Assembly (NCBI GenBank): GCA_039096225.1
Contig: JBBPEB010000014.1
Span: 1,127,501 to 1,191,500, forward strand
Length of the DNA stretch: 64,000 bases
Reading direction: 5' to 3'
Origin: Blastocystis sp. Blastoise
Lineage: Eukaryota; Sar; Bigyra; Opalinata; Blastocystidae
The notes below the pieces were generated by a model. The model saw only the letters and a list, made by a program, of their open reading frames with translations, made no database searches and was not told the origin of the DNA. The translations under genes and the position numbers were made by a program. Positions 10,324 through 23,789 of this stretch are shown one piece after another; positions within the stretch are counted from its first letter, which is position 1; every line of letters begins with the position of its first letter.

Positions 10324-13300
10324 ATGCAAAAGAGAAGATTTGGAGATAGTTGTTATGGTATGCTTTTAAACAATTTACATCTATTTTAAAAATAATCAGG
10401 TTATGCTGATGACTCTATCCGTCAGATGTTCGGAATGATTGCTGATAATAACAAGATAGAAACTAGTGGAATTTTGGCTCAAATATTATCAAAATTAGTG
10501 TTAGAATATGCTAATGATGATGTAGAAAAGCCTGGTATTAATTATGTATTTTTCTCTCAATTTGAAATTCCTGTTCATTTCTTATTACAATTGATTACAA
10601 ATCCTGCAAATGATGATATAGATATTCAAATAGGCATTCGTTCTTTATCTATCGTTTATATTGTTTTGAAACAAGTATTAAAAATCGAAAATGCAAAGAA
10701 AGCTAAACGTGATGCTAAAAATGGTATTTTTAATTCAGAAGAATTTATTAGTATTAAGAAAAGTATTCAATATTCTTCTCATCTTGATGAATCTTTACCA
10801 GACGAACTTGTTTATATTCCTTCTTTGGTTGAATTTAATAAAAGTAAAAGTTTTACTTCTGTAGCTTATAGTATTTCTCCTTATGTTCTTACGATTCGTA
10901 AACATGAAATGATTCCTCTATTAACAAATCTATTGAAATTCCCAAATCGTGGTATTGTACAACTTACATTAAAGGTATATTCTATATTATTTATTATAGT
11001 ATATTTTATTCTCTTTGCTTTTATTATTTATAGTATATTTCATTCTCTTTGTTTATTATATTATTTTTGTTCAATATCATAACTATATATTTCTTATATT
11101 ATTTTGTTCAATATTAATATACTCTTTATTTTATATATTATTATAGTTTATATTAATATATATAATATATTCTATATATTTAAATAGGTATTAGTATTAT
11201 TATGCCAGATATCTCCTCGTTTTATTGATGATATGTCACAGTCTTTTATTGCTTCTGTATTCTTTACTGTATTGAATAATATTGAATATGAGGCTTATCC
11301 TCCTTATATTGATGCTAGTACAAGTGGTCTTATTATTCAAATTACGAATTCTATTGGTGCTTCTACAAAGAGAAAAGAAAAACAAGAAGTAAAAGAATTA
11401 TATATTAGTTCTGAATGGATAGAAGGAAAAGAAGCTTTATTAATTACTTTATCGGATCTTATTGGATACGTAAGTCGATTAACAAGTGTGTGCACAGAAC
11501 TTTATGATTCTGGATTATTTACGACTCTTTGGGGTATATATATATAGTTTTTATTATTATATTGTTAGGTTAATTATCATTATTAATTATATTCTTATTG
11601 TGTATATTTTTATTATTATTAATTTATTTAATTAATTTTAATATATATATATTTATGAATTAGTATTACACTATTTTATATTTAGTATTAATATTAATAA
11701 TTAAGAATATTTCTATTCTCCATATATACTCTATCTATATATTTCTTTAGATTTATATATTAATTATGCTTCTCATTCCAAATTGGCTCCTTCTATTCTT
11801 CAATCACTTGTATCTTTATCCTGTAATCTTCCTAATTTCTCCTTTAATGAAGATATTCCTACTGATGTTAAAACTATACTTGTTTCCAATCTTACTTCTG
11901 CCAATCATACTGTTGTTTCTTGCTCATTATACTTTATATATCGATCTATTTATGAAGGAGCTATTACTTTATGGTTAGGTATACCTGGATTATTTGAAGG
12001 AATATTAAATGTTTATGTCAATAATCATAGTAATGATAGAATTCTTATTTGTATATATATATTATATTATTTTTTATATTATATTATATTATATTATATT
12101 TTATATTATTTTTTATGTTATATTATATTATATTTTATATTATTTTTTATAAATATTCTTTTTATAAGTATTTTATATAATAATAATATAATAATAATAG
12201 AATAATAATAATATATAATAATACTATGCTCTCTATATAGTTGATATATTACATCGTTTATTCCAATTCCATGAGACTCCTAATACATGCTCTTTATCTT
12301 ATTCTTTACCTCCTTATTCTTATTCACCTGGATTATATTTCATTGTATTAAATCAATTATTCTCTGTTTTCTATGTTCGTATGCCTGCACTTTATCCTCC
12401 ATTAGCATTATCCTTCTATTTACGTTGTTTACGATCTTTTTCTCCTTCTTATGAATTCTTTAATCCACATTTAAATTATGTTGATAATAATAATAAAACG
12501 AATGTATTTGCTCATTTAGGAGGAAATCGTTCTTCTTCTATTTCGAATTCTAAAGAAATTGATTCATTAACAACTTCTCCTTCTTCTCCTAATGGATCTT
12601 TAAATACGAAACAGAGTAATTTTGGTATTAATTTTAAAGGATTTCAATCAAAATTATTTGAAACAAATAAACAAATTACTCAACGAAATGAAACCATTGA
12701 AAAATCATTATATTATATTTATAATATTAATAAAGATGATAAACAAATTTTTGATAAGAATAATTTTTTAAATAAGAATTCAGAACCCTATCAGCGTATA
12801 CTTGATACAGTTCACAATAAATATGTAGATATATCTAAAAAAATTGAAGATATTGGTAGTGTTCAATATTATACGACTTTAAATATATATGAAACTGAAA
12901 AAGATTTTGAAGGTCGTGTCTCACGATGTATTTATTGTGATGGAGCTAAAGAATGGAAAGATAGAATATTTGTTATTACTGGACGTTATTTATTAGAGTA
13001 TATTTTTATAATAAAATATTTTTTTTGTCTTTTTCTTTATTATTATAAATAACTTTTTATCTATTTTTATTCATTATATAAATGTAAGTCATATATAATA
13101 TATATTATATGTAGATATAAAGTAAGTGATTTAAGCCATTTACATAAACGATATGATATTTATAATTGTCATCTCAGTATTTCCAATGAGAAACTGGGTA
13201 AGAAAAAGAATAAAGAACCTTGTATTGTTATTTCTATGGTACATTTATTTAATTATTCTAGTTATTATTGATAATTTTTAGTATTATTATTTATTTTGAT

Positions 13301-14305
13301 TCTTATTATATATATATATGATTATTAATGATAATTATTTTATATAGTATATTAAAACTTTCTGATTATAATAATTATATATATATATATAGAATGGTGA
13401 GGAGATCTTAGCTTTTACTCCTTATCCTCCCTTCCCAATAAATCTCTGGTTTAATATACTTGTTGTTATTACTCAAAATATCCATTATTTACCTCCTTTT
13501 GTTACAGATGTCAATGAAAGCGAAAATGAATATAGTATATAGATATATATATATATATATATTTATTATATCTAAAACTATATCTCCATATTCTTTATAT
13601 ATAATCTTCTATTCTATGTATAATATAATATAATATATTATATATCTTCTTTATAGCTCGTCATTTTAACTTTAGAGATATTGAATACTTTTTCTATGGT
13701 CAATTACCTGTTTTACCCTTGGATTCTCTTGTTGATAAACAAGTATATAGTTTGTATAAATAACATGATATTCATATATACATATAAGTATTTTGAATCC
13801 TATTAATTATTTATATATATATTCATTATATATATATATAGACTGTTGATATTATTAATACTCTTATGGAGAATGGAGGTATTTATGGATTCAGTTTTAT
13901 TCAGCGAATTGTTCAGATGATTCAAGCGTATATATACATGATTATTTATTGTTAGATCATTATATAATGAATTATTATGATTATTATATAAATTTTTTGT
14001 TGTATAGAGTTTCATATTCATATATATATATATATATATATATATTATTTCATATCTGAATATCTCTGAATATCTCTGAATATATATATATATCTATAGT
14101 CCTGGATATGAGAGTGTAACGAGTGCTCTTTATTCTAAAGGTCTTAAAGATATATTTAGTTATAGAGACCTCAATTATAAAGAACAACTTGGTGCATATT
14201 TCAAGGCTAAGCGTGATAGAGATTATGTGAATATTCTTTTAAAGAGTAAAAGTAAATTTATGTATATACAACAAGTGTGTAAGACCTTCTTTGAAATTAA
14301 AAAAA

Positions 14306-14382
<77 letters not shown>

Positions 14383-14796
14383 AGTTATCTTTCCATTTTT
14401 ATAATACATATATATATAGTCTTTCTATATTAACGGTTCTATTAATTTAACACCTTCTATTCGTCGTTCTATTGCTTTAAGTAGACCTAAATCAGAAGTG
14501 GATAATTTAGGTGAAGAACTTTATACTCGAGATATATATATATGTAGAAATATTGATTTTGGTATACCTCCAAATATATTAAAAATGATTGATACTGACA
14601 AGAATGATGAAATATTCAGAAAACGTGGAGACCGTGGTATATATATATATATATTTATATATAACTTTATATAACTATTTGTGTTTATTATTTTTATAAA
14701 TATATATTACTATATAATAAAATTGATTTCTATATAGATTACAATGAAACGTATATATATAAATGTCAACATAATGTTGAAAGAGTATATTTGTAA
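10324..14796 (+). CDS. Large ARM/HEAT-like helical protein with a PH-like domain, function unknown
   Basis: The gene starts MQKRRFGDSCYG (ATG 10324) and ends ...CQHNVERVYL at TAA 14794-14796, with roughly a dozen exons. The N-terminal half is all-helical, with repeated leucine-rich helix pairs (LTNLLKFPNRGIVQLTLK|VLVLLCQISPRFIDDMS, APSILQSLVSLSCNLPNFSF), typical of armadillo/HEAT solenoids. A polar Ser/Asn linker follows (about 12480-12780). Then comes a block reading RCIYCDGAKEWKDRIFVITG with RYLLEYK, ...CIVIS, NGEEILAFTPYPPFPINLWF (about 12930-13460), which has the strand order and terminal Trp helix of a PH domain. The C-terminal part is polar and unassigned. I recognise no named family. 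A membrane- or cytoskeleton-linked scaffold is a guess. Several introns are nearly pure (TA)n; joins after 13530 are approximate. Confidence 0.65.
14309..14378. repeat. (TA)n microsatellite in an intron of the ARM/PH gene
   Basis: About 35 uninterrupted TA units immediately after a GTATAT donor. Confidence 0.9.
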
Positions 14797-15354
14797 TGAT
14801 TCTTGTGATCCTAAAAACGTGATTTATTTTATTCTAATTCTCTCTTTTATTTAATTTGTATATCTATATGTAATGTATATTGTATTCTTTTATGTTAGTT
14901 TTGAAATATTCTACTTTTCTTCTTCATATTTTTATTTAATTTATTCTTTCTCTTTCATTTATGTTATTTAATAACTTTAAGAGTTTATAAGTATTTTCAT
15001 CTCAATTACGCCACTTTAAAAAAATAGAAAATATGTTATCAAATAAAGCAACTAAAAGAGAATATATATACCGATTATAGTAATAAAAAAAAAATAGGAA
15101 GAATCAAATAACATATACAAGAAAAAAAAGTAATTGAAACTTAAAGCAACTAAAGTATATCTAAAATACTTAAAAATAGTAGAGAAGAAAGAGTAAGATA
15201 AATAAAAACACATATAAAAAAGTATTCATCAAAATAATAATTTGTTGATTGAATATAAATAAAATAAAATAACTAAGGTTGATCATTACTAATAAAAGTA
15301 ATATATATATATATATAGCTTTGTTGTTTCTTAAAGAGAAAGAAAAATGATCTA
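14797..15354. other. Convergent intergenic region, no gene seen
   Basis: Lies between the stop codons of two convergent genes and contains only A/T-rich untranslated-looking sequence. Poly(A) signals (AATAAA) occur on both strands. Confidence 0.6.
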
Positions 15355-16478
15355 TTACTGTTGACGAAGAATTGCAGTTAGACTATGCATGATCCCAAAT
15401 AATAAGTACATATCTTCAGGAACCATAGAAGGAGGAACAATAATAGAAAGATATATAGGCATAAGATTATTTCTATTGGTTTGTCGTTGTTGATTGATAA
15501 AACATTCTGAAGAATCAACAGTAAGAATGGTGACACGACTATATATAATAATAAACATAATAAACATAATAATAAACATAATAATAATAAACATAATAAT
15601 AATAAACATAATAAACATAATAAACATAATATACCTAGGATTACAACATGAATATTTGCCATGAAGTCTTTGCATATATAACGAATCATATCCCGTAAAA
15701 GTAGTACTACAACAACAACATCCACTTTGACCGATACTTCCCGCGGGAATATCACGATCATTATAAACTTCACATAATCGGTTACAACATCCTTTTTGTT
15801 CATAAACAATAGTTTTAAAGACTTGATGTTTATTTAATGATGAACATTCTAATGTATATTTATCTAGACATACATCTCTACTTTCATTTCCCTATAGAAT
15901 ACATATAATAAATAAAATACATATAATAAATAATATACATATAATACATATAATAAATAATATACACATAATAATACTTACTTGCATAATTAAGGTTTTT
16001 TGTTGATTATTTCCTGAGACACCATAAATATCCCATACGAATGTTTGTGAACAAAAATTTTTAAAACTGGAACATATTTCAAAACGACGATAGTTTGCTA
16101 AGAGGGAACTCATGAAATCCATTTCATTTTGTTGAGGTATGACAGGCATGATATTGGGATTCATCTGTTGATCAGGATATACGGGAATAGCCATAATAGG
16201 AATATTAAGATCATGTTGAGGAACTACAGGTACAACACTGACAGAAGGGTTAGCAATCTCAGTTGGAAGAGTCTGCTGTTGATCAGTCATTTCCACTTTC
16301 TTCTCAATGTGAACAGCTTCTGGCTCATACGTTTCCATCTATATAACAAATAGCAAAATGTGGATGAATATTAGAGAAAATAAAAGGAGAATGAACCTAC
16401 AGGAATAGCAATGGGTGCAGTTGAAGGTTGAAATTCGTATTGATTATTAATAGAGTATTGTTGAGTAATATTTTGCAT
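15355..16478 (-). CDS. Cys-rich phospholipid scramblase-like protein
   Basis: Four exons: MQNITQQYSINNQYEFQPST (ATG 16476-16478), then a Pro/Val/Gln-rich disordered stretch (PVVPQHDLNIPIMAIPVYPD), then a domain with FEICSSFKNFCSQTFVWDIY, a Cys-rich middle (CCNRLCEVYND...GQSGCCCCSTTF) and, after an intron, a C-terminus ending in the hydrophobic helix MVPEDMYLLFGIMHSLTAIL. A proline-rich N-terminus, a beta-barrel domain with a CCxxxC/CCCC patch and a C-terminal hydrophobic helix is the layout of scramblases, which move phospholipids between leaflets. I see no unmistakable scramblase motif, so this is a structural analogy. The intron at about 15541-15635 is made of AATAAACAT repeats. Divergent with the next gene (256 bp). 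Confidence 0.5.
15541..15635. repeat. AATAAACAT-type tandem repeat filling an intron
   Basis: Units of AATAAACAT and AAACATAAT repeat across the intron of the scramblase-like gene; the same word recurs in MSH2 and ABC introns. Confidence 0.75.
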
Positions 16479-16734
16479 TGTAAAGAATAAATAAAATATA
16501 AGTTTAAAATAAAAATGAAAACTTTGTTACATCTGTTAAATAGAACTGTATGCTTTCATTTCTAATAAGATTTCTGGTCGATAACACACGGAATCCCAAG
16601 AATTCGTTATTTCTTTAAATCATTTAAAGAAATTTAAAAAAATTTCTTAAAAAAAAAATCTGAATTTATCTGAAAAGAATTGAAAATTTAAATTTTGTAA
16701 CTCATTAAAAAGAATATAAATAGATACTGTAGTG
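16479..16734. promoter_or_regulatory. Divergent promoter region (scramblase-like gene / AT-hook-like gene)
   Basis: 256 bp between two head-to-head starts. It contains an imperfect inverted repeat, ATTTCTTTAAATCATTTAAAG AAAT (about 16609-16633), which may be a regulatory palindrome. Confidence 0.4.
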
Positions 16735-17356
16735 ATGGGAAGACCGAAAGGGAGGAAGTCAAAGAAAAGAAAGATATCAGAAGAAGATGATGAAGAAATT
16801 AAAAGTGATAATAGTGTATTTCAAGGAAGAATGCGTCGAACTAAACAAAAAAGAGATGAAATTCAGAATGAGGATGATGTTGGACGAGCTAACAAAAACA
16901 AATCTTCAAATGATGTTTCTCACGAAGCTAATGTGTCTCTTTTTGGAGAGCTTCCATCAACAAATCCTCCTGATTTCTTATTGAATCAGATAGATCATAC
17001 TTCCAATAATCGTATATCTGCAAATGTTATTGGTAGTATGGAACAACCAATACCTCAAATGAATATGAGTGATTTGTCTGTATCTTTAAGTGATGACGAA
17101 GATAAGATGAATGAAAATCAAAATAACAACTATCAAAGTATGTTTATGTTTATATTAAAGAATTCATGATATATAATATATATATACATATATAGATCCA
17201 TGTAGTGTTACAGATTTTCTATATCAATATCTTCATCCGACTATTCAAAGTTTCTTTATGGTTAATTCTACAACAGAATATATTTCTTCAGATATACCTG
17301 TATTCTCTTTAGTTGATTCTTTAATCACATTACTTAATCAATATAATATTGAATAA
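16735..17356 (+). CDS. Small nuclear-type protein with AT-hook-like N-terminus, unknown function
   Basis: Two exons. The ATG at 16735 begins MGRPKGRKSKKRKISEEDDE: GRPKGRK resembles an AT-hook and KKRK a nuclear localisation signal. A polar, acidic middle follows (SVSLSDDEDKMNENQNN). After a ~50-nt intron the second exon reads NPCSVTDFLYQYLHPTIQSF and ends SLITLLNQYNIE at TAA 17354-17356. The C-terminal exon looks folded and helical, possibly a protein-interaction module. About 190 residues. A DNA-binding chromatin protein is plausible from the basic motif only. Confidence 0.65.
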
Positions 17357-17636
17357 GTAATGTTTTCTTTATTATTATTCTTTTAGTTATTTTGTTAGAT
17401 TTTTTTATATGTAGTATAGTTTATTTTTCTTGTTTCTATATTCATTAATTGTAAAATGATCATTTTTGTTTGTTTGTTTATTTAAATGATAATGATGCGA
17501 AGGAGATCAACATAAGGAAACATAATAAATATAGAAAAAACAAAAAAAAAAACAATTAAAAAATATTTATGACCAAATAATAATGAAACAAATAATGATT
17601 CTATATAAATATATATACATATATAAATATATGCTT

Positions 17637-19152
17637 TTAGAATGGCATATCATCATAATCTTCTCCGAATTCATCTTCATATTTTGCCATTTTTCCTAAA
17701 GTATCTTTTAATTTTAATTTTTCATATTCTTCCATGTTCATTTTCTTAAAGTTTTGTGTTTGTTGGAAATCACTCATAGCATTCTTATAATCATAACTAT
17801 TGACCTATAGAAGATTATAAAGTAAGTTATATATATATATATATATATTATAATAATTATGATTAGATAATAATAGTTAAATTAAATAAATAGATTTATA
17901 TATACTTTAGCAAGTTGTTTCTTCGTACATGAATGTGACATATCAATACATATAGTAGATTGTAAATCAATCGATTTTGGATCAGATACATATTGTTTTA
18001 ATAAACGAGGAATCTCTTCATCATAACTAAAAAATTCATATATATATATATTATGAATTGTATTATATATATATATACTCATTTAATAATTCTTCACATT
18101 TACTTCCAATTTGAGATGGATCTATATTTAATTATATATATAAATAATAATAATTATATATATATACGAGAATAGAATGTAGGTATATCTTCACAGAAAG
18201 TTTCCATGAGATTATCAAAGAATAATCCTCTATTTATATATTTTACACTAGCTCTACGAGTCTATATAGAATATATAATAGAATGATATAATAAATAATA
18301 AAATATATATTAAATAAAACAAATATAATAATATAATAAATAATAAAATAAATAATAAAAATAAATATAATAAATAATAAGATAATAAAAAAATAATAAA
18401 CCTTTATATACTCTATATTCTAATAAACGAACTACATTTAAACAATTACCACATTTTCCTTTAACATGAGTTGTATCAATATTTAAATAATTAATTTTAC
18501 ATAAATTAGCAAAACCCATACATACTACTCTTGTTAAATAGTTAACAATTTCAGTATCTAGTTGAGAATTCTTGTCAACAATAATATCTGCAATTTGTGA
18601 AGAATGCTCTTTAGTTATCGATTCACATGTTTTACGAACATACGATTTATATCTATATATAATATTAATATAGATAAAGTGTTTATAGTATTTCTATACT
18701 GAACATAGGTTGTCGCATCAGAACATGAATCAACAAATCTAAAGAAGATATAATGTTTTAACTTTTTTTATATATAAATGTATAAAAACATACCTTTTGA
18801 TAACTCTCTTTTTTATAGCTTCTTTTTCTTCCTAAAATTAGTAAATCAATTATATATAACATTAAGAACGTATATATACTTTATCATCTGGATACATAGG
18901 AGTATAAACACCTGTTTCGATCGATTTCTGTTCAGCATATTTGTATTGTTCAATATCAAATTGTCTCCAAACAGCTAATAAATTCTCCATAACTGTTCTA
19001 CAAGCATCACAAGTCTGCTGAGTACCTCCTCCTAAATTCATAACGTCATCAGTATCAACTTTATTTTCATATTCTGGAGGTACGAATAAAGGATCAGCTA
19101 CTTGAGCAAATACATATGTGATGAAAAGGAAGCAAATCAAGATTCTATTCAT
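17637..19152 (-). CDS. Secreted/ER Cys-rich saposin- or canopy-like protein
   Basis: The ATG at 19150-19152 gives a signal peptide MNRILICFLFITYVFAQ. After it, a run of exons encodes paired-cysteine helical modules: QQTCDACRTVMENLLAVW, KRFVDSCSDAT, KTCESITKEHSS, VVCMGFANLCKI, KCGNCLNVVRLLEYRV, ETFCEDIP, GSKCEELLND, STICIDMSHSCTKKQL. The acidic tail ends EDEFGEDYDDMPF. CxxC-containing helices spaced like this fit saposin-B or canopy-family folds, which act in the secretory pathway in lipid binding or as folding co-factors. No KDEL-type retention signal is visible. At least seven short introns. The exact family is not settled. Confidence 0.62.
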
Positions 19153-20038
19153 GCCTTCGATAATATTTTATAAAAAAGAAAATAAAGGAAAAACGGAAGT
19201 TTGATGAAAAAAAAAATCATGGTTTTATGCGATAGTTCACAGAAATTAACACATTTTTTCAGATAAAATACATTTTTTTAATTATTGGTATGAAAATGTA
19301 TAATAAATACTATTTACAGTTAGATATGAGTTATAATCCATGTTTTAACTAAGACAAATACTAGACTAACATCAAATTAAGAATTATTCATTTGATTACG
19401 TTGATTGATTATAGATTATTTTATGAAAATAGATGAAAATTAATATCATACATGATACAATCAATCTATAGAAGATTATATTAGAATGACTAATTGAACT
19501 TTTCATTGTATCATGATGACGATTATCAACTAAAAAGGGTAATATATGTTTTAAAAAGAATAATTCATAACTGTATACATTAGGATTATCTTATAACATT
19601 TATATTTTTTGAAATAAAAAGTTAAAAACAAAAAAATAAACAATATAACAAAAATAGAACAAGATTAAGGTATAAGCAAATTAGAATACAAAACAAAAAA
19701 AAAACAGTATATAGAAAGTTTACAAATAAGTGATATGAGACATTTAAAAAGAATTAATAAATAATATAAATATATATATATATATAATGAATAATGAAAA
19801 ACAAAGTGTAAGACTGACAAAAAGAAGAAGAAATACTGATGAGTAAGAAAAGAGTAAGAAAAATGAAATACTGACAAAGATACACAAAAAAAAAAAACAG
19901 AAAATAAGAAGAATTGAGAAATATCATATGAAACACGACAAAGAATAAATAATATATATACAATCATATTATAAAGAGCAACTAGAAAAAAGAATTATAC
20001 AATATATAAAAATAAATAAATAATATATAATATACTAT
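19153..20038. other. Intergenic, about 0.9 kb, no gene seen
   Basis: AT-rich spacer. The part from 19600 to 19970 is A-rich on the plus strand; its minus-strand hydrophobic frames are composition artefacts with no conserved motif. Confidence 0.6.
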
Positions 20039-23000
20039 TTAATGTTTATTAAAGATAGATTTTTGAGGTTGTGTTGTTTTTTTTATATAAGGATTAATAT
20101 TTATTGGAGGTTGTTGTTTTGATACATTTTGAGTGGAGAGTGTTATAGAATTTGATGGTTTATAAGGAAGAGATGAAGAGTTAACTTGAGGAGTTGATAG
20201 TTGAGTATTAGAAGGATTATGAATAGAAGAAATAGAAGAAACAGGAGTTTGAGGAGAAGACATATTCATGTAATTTGTAATAGTTTTTTGAGCAGGATTA
20301 GAATTAGAAGGAATAGAATTAAAATTAGAATTAGAAGGAATAGAATTAGAATTAGAAGGAATAGAATTAAAATTAGAATTAGAAGGAATAGAATTAGAAT
20401 TAGAAGGAATATTATTAGAATTAGAATTATTATTTGAAATATGTGAAATATTAGTTGCTGTTTTTGGTTCTGTATTCGTTTTTTCAAATATAGAATTATT
20501 CATCTGATAGAATTGTAATAAATTATTATAATTCATCGATTGTTCAGAAGTAACAGATTGTGTATCCTCAAAATAATCTTCTTCACTAATTAATTGACCA
20601 CGTTTATAATTTTGTTTTGTTTTATTTCCATGGAAATCAAAAGCAATTCCTTCGCCTTCTCGTTCTCCAGATCTCCATCGACCTTGATATATTTCTCCTG
20701 TATGAAAGAAATATATACCTGAACCATGCTTTTTATCTAATTTAAATCGACCTTCATACATATCACCATTATAATATTTTAAACTTCCATGACCTTCTCG
20801 AAGATCTTCTTTCCATTCACCTATATAGATATCACCATTAGCATATTTCATAGTACCTTGACCCTCTTTTAAATCATGATTCCATTCACCACTATAAATA
20901 TCACCATTTGCAAATATATTTTCACCTTGGCCACTTCGACATGTTTTATCCCAATAGCCATGATATTCTTCACCAGTAATAAAATATATATCACAATAAC
21001 CTAATTTATAACCATCTATAAAATTACCTTGAAAGAAATTACCATCTGGATAGGAAATTAATCCTTTTCCATCACGTTTATTCTTATGAAATGAACCTTC
21101 ATAAATTAAACCATTTTTCAATAATTCTTTTCCATTACCTTCTTTTTCACCATATTCATTAAAAGATCCTTCATATATATCACCATTCTTATTTATTAAT
21201 TGACCTTCAGAAGACATATATCCATGTATATATAATCCAGAAAATATACTTCCATCTACTAATAATTCTTTACCATATCCTTCTTGTATATTATTAGACC
21301 AACTTCCTTCATACCAAGTTTGATCAATTCTTAATAATTTACCTTGACCTTCTCGAATATTCTCTTTCCAATTTCCTGTATATACACTACCATCTGCATA
21401 ATAATAAGTACCTAAACCTTCTTGTTTATCATTAAGCCAATAACCATCATATTTCTCATTATTAGGATATAATTGAACTCCTTTTCCATTTCTTAAATTA
21501 TCTTTCCATTGTCCAGTATAATGAAGACTATCTACAGTAATAAGCATACCTTCTCCTTGTTTCTTATTATTAAGCCAATATCCATTATAAAAGGATCCAT
21601 CTATATAATACATCTTTCCTTTACCATTACGATATTCATCATCCCATTCACCTTCATATTTACTACCATCCATATATAAGAAAGTACAATATCCTCTTCG
21701 TATATCATCTACCCACATTCCATTATATTCACTACCATCACAATAATTCTCCTTACCTATTCCTTCTCTTATATTATTATGCCAATGACCTTTATATATC
21801 TGACCATTCTTCCATATCTTTATACCTTCTCCTTCTCTTTTATCATTACTCCAATCACCTTCATAAATATCACCATTCTCATAGGTAATCTTACCTTTCC
21901 CTTCTTTCTTATCATTTACAAAATCACCTATATATATAGAACCATCTTGAAATTTATTTGTTCCTTTTCCTTCTCGAACACTATCATTCCATTCTCCTTC
22001 ATATTGTTCTCCATTCGTAAATGTATATAAGCAATGTCCTTTTCGCTTATTATTAATCCAATCTCCTTTATAAATATCACCATTCATATAATATTCTATT
22101 CCTTTTCCTTCTTTATTATTATTCTTCCATTCACCATTATAAATAGTACCATTCATATATATCATTTTACCTGTAGATTCTCGTTGATCATTTATAAAAT
22201 TACCATAATAAATATCACCATTATGATAATAATATATACCAAATCCATTCTTCTTTTCTTCTTTCCACATACCAACATATCTATCATTATTGAAATATAA
22301 ATAGGCACCATAAGAAGAAATATGATCTTCTTTCCATTCACCATTATAAATACCTTTATCTTTATATATATATAATCCAATACCATCTCGTTTTCCAGAT
22401 TTCCAATCACCTTGATAAATATCACCATTCATATAGGTTTGTGTTCCTTGACCCTCTTGAATATCTTCATTTCTATCTCCATAATATAAGCCATTATCAT
22501 TTGCCCATTCTATAGAATCCATTACTGAAAAAGCAGCTCGATGAGGCAAATTAGAAGATTGAATTTGAGATAATAATCCTTTTGGACCCACTTTAATATC
22601 TTTTATTACATTCAACTCCACTAGAAAATATATATATTTATTTATAAAATAATATATAGATATAATTATATAGAAAAATATATATATAGAAATAATAATA
22701 TAGAAAAAAATAATAAAATAATAAAAAAATAATAATATCAAAAATAAAAAAAACTAATATATATACATAGAAAGTCTGGTTTATATTCGATGATTTCATT
22801 ATATCTAAAATCATAAAATCCAACTGTATTTGTATTTTCTAATACTGTGTAATTATCTTTAATATATAAACGATAATTTGATGGAATAATTAAAGAATAT
22901 CGCTCTTTAAAAATCTATATATAAATTCTCGTTTAATTATTTCTATTGGTTATATCTTTTGTGAAAATTATATATATATATAATAAAAATATATACAGAT

Positions 23001-23387
23001 GTAGTTTCTGTGATGACTTGTTCAATAGTTTTATCGAAAGAACATTGATACTGTTCTCCAACACTTTGATAGAAAATAGTAACATTATACTTTTCTTTTG
23101 ACATAACTAGCTTTAGAGTAATTCCTGTTGGTGTACACAACGTTTTTAATAAGCAATTACAAACAAGTTGCGTGTCACTCAAATAGTAAATTTGACGAGA
23201 CTTCTCAATTTTCAATTCATCCTATGGAAATAAAGTGTTCATGATCGTTTATACGTTAAATAATAATTAGAAAAGGAATTATACTTACTTGAACTTTTTG
23301 TCGTAACCAATCAAAGTCAGAAGTATCATCAAAAGTAAATTCTTTTGTTTTATCTTCATAAAGAATATGAATTATATGTTCTTCCAT
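20039..23387 (-). CDS. MORN-repeat protein with about 25 repeats and N-terminal ubiquitin-like region
   Basis: The ATG is at 23385-23387 and TAA at 20039-20041, with four exons. The N-terminal 150 residues (MEEHIIHILYEDKTKEFTFD..., and YNVTIFYQSVGEQYQCSFD) look like one or two ubiquitin-like/PB1-like beta-grasp domains. The large last exon (about 22620 down) then encodes some 25 consecutive 23-residue MORN units with the core GDIY-x-G-x-W-x3-x-R-x-G-x-G, e.g. NGDIYQGDWKSGKRDGIG. The C-terminal 170 residues are low complexity with NSNSIPSNSN repeats and Pro/Ser/Gln. MORN arrays form elongated beta sheets that scaffold at membranes and cytoskeleton. The number of repeats is at the high end of the family. 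Confidence 0.9.
20295..20420 (-). repeat. Repeat encoding NSN-SIPSNSN in the MORN protein tail
   Basis: DNA units of TTAGAAGGAATAGAATTAGA (plus strand) repeat in frame. The same unit makes up the repeats of the TLDc gene at about 42.8-43.8 kb. Confidence 0.8.
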
Positions 23388-23789
23388 ATTGAAAATACTG
23401 AAAAAAAGTATTTATAAAAGGACGACTTTTCTGTAAAAAATTTGTTTTCTTAAACATTTTCTTTTCAACTTATTTAAATATTAAGATAAACATAGAATAA
23501 TATTCTTTATGATCAAAATATTACATTTGACAAATCAATATATATGTATCATAGAAAGTTAATTTCGAAGAATGTTGTCATTTTATAGATGTATCTGTTT
23601 TTTGTTGTTGTAATAAAATATAATAATAAAAAAATAAATTTGTATATGGTATTAATATAAATAATTGAATAAAGATGTGATATCATTATACTATTTATTG
23701 AAAATGAATTAAAAAAAAGAATAATGAAAACAAAAAACTGAGATTTCTTCTTCTTCACGCATAAAGAATATTATAAAGTAGAATCACAT
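23388..23789. other. Intergenic, 0.4 kb, no gene seen
   Basis: Upstream of the MORN gene and downstream of eS21; AT-rich, no feature. Confidence 0.6.

Noticed and set aside
20201-20437. Arg/Ile/Asn-rich plus-strand frame
   Set aside because: Shadow of the MORN protein tail repeat.
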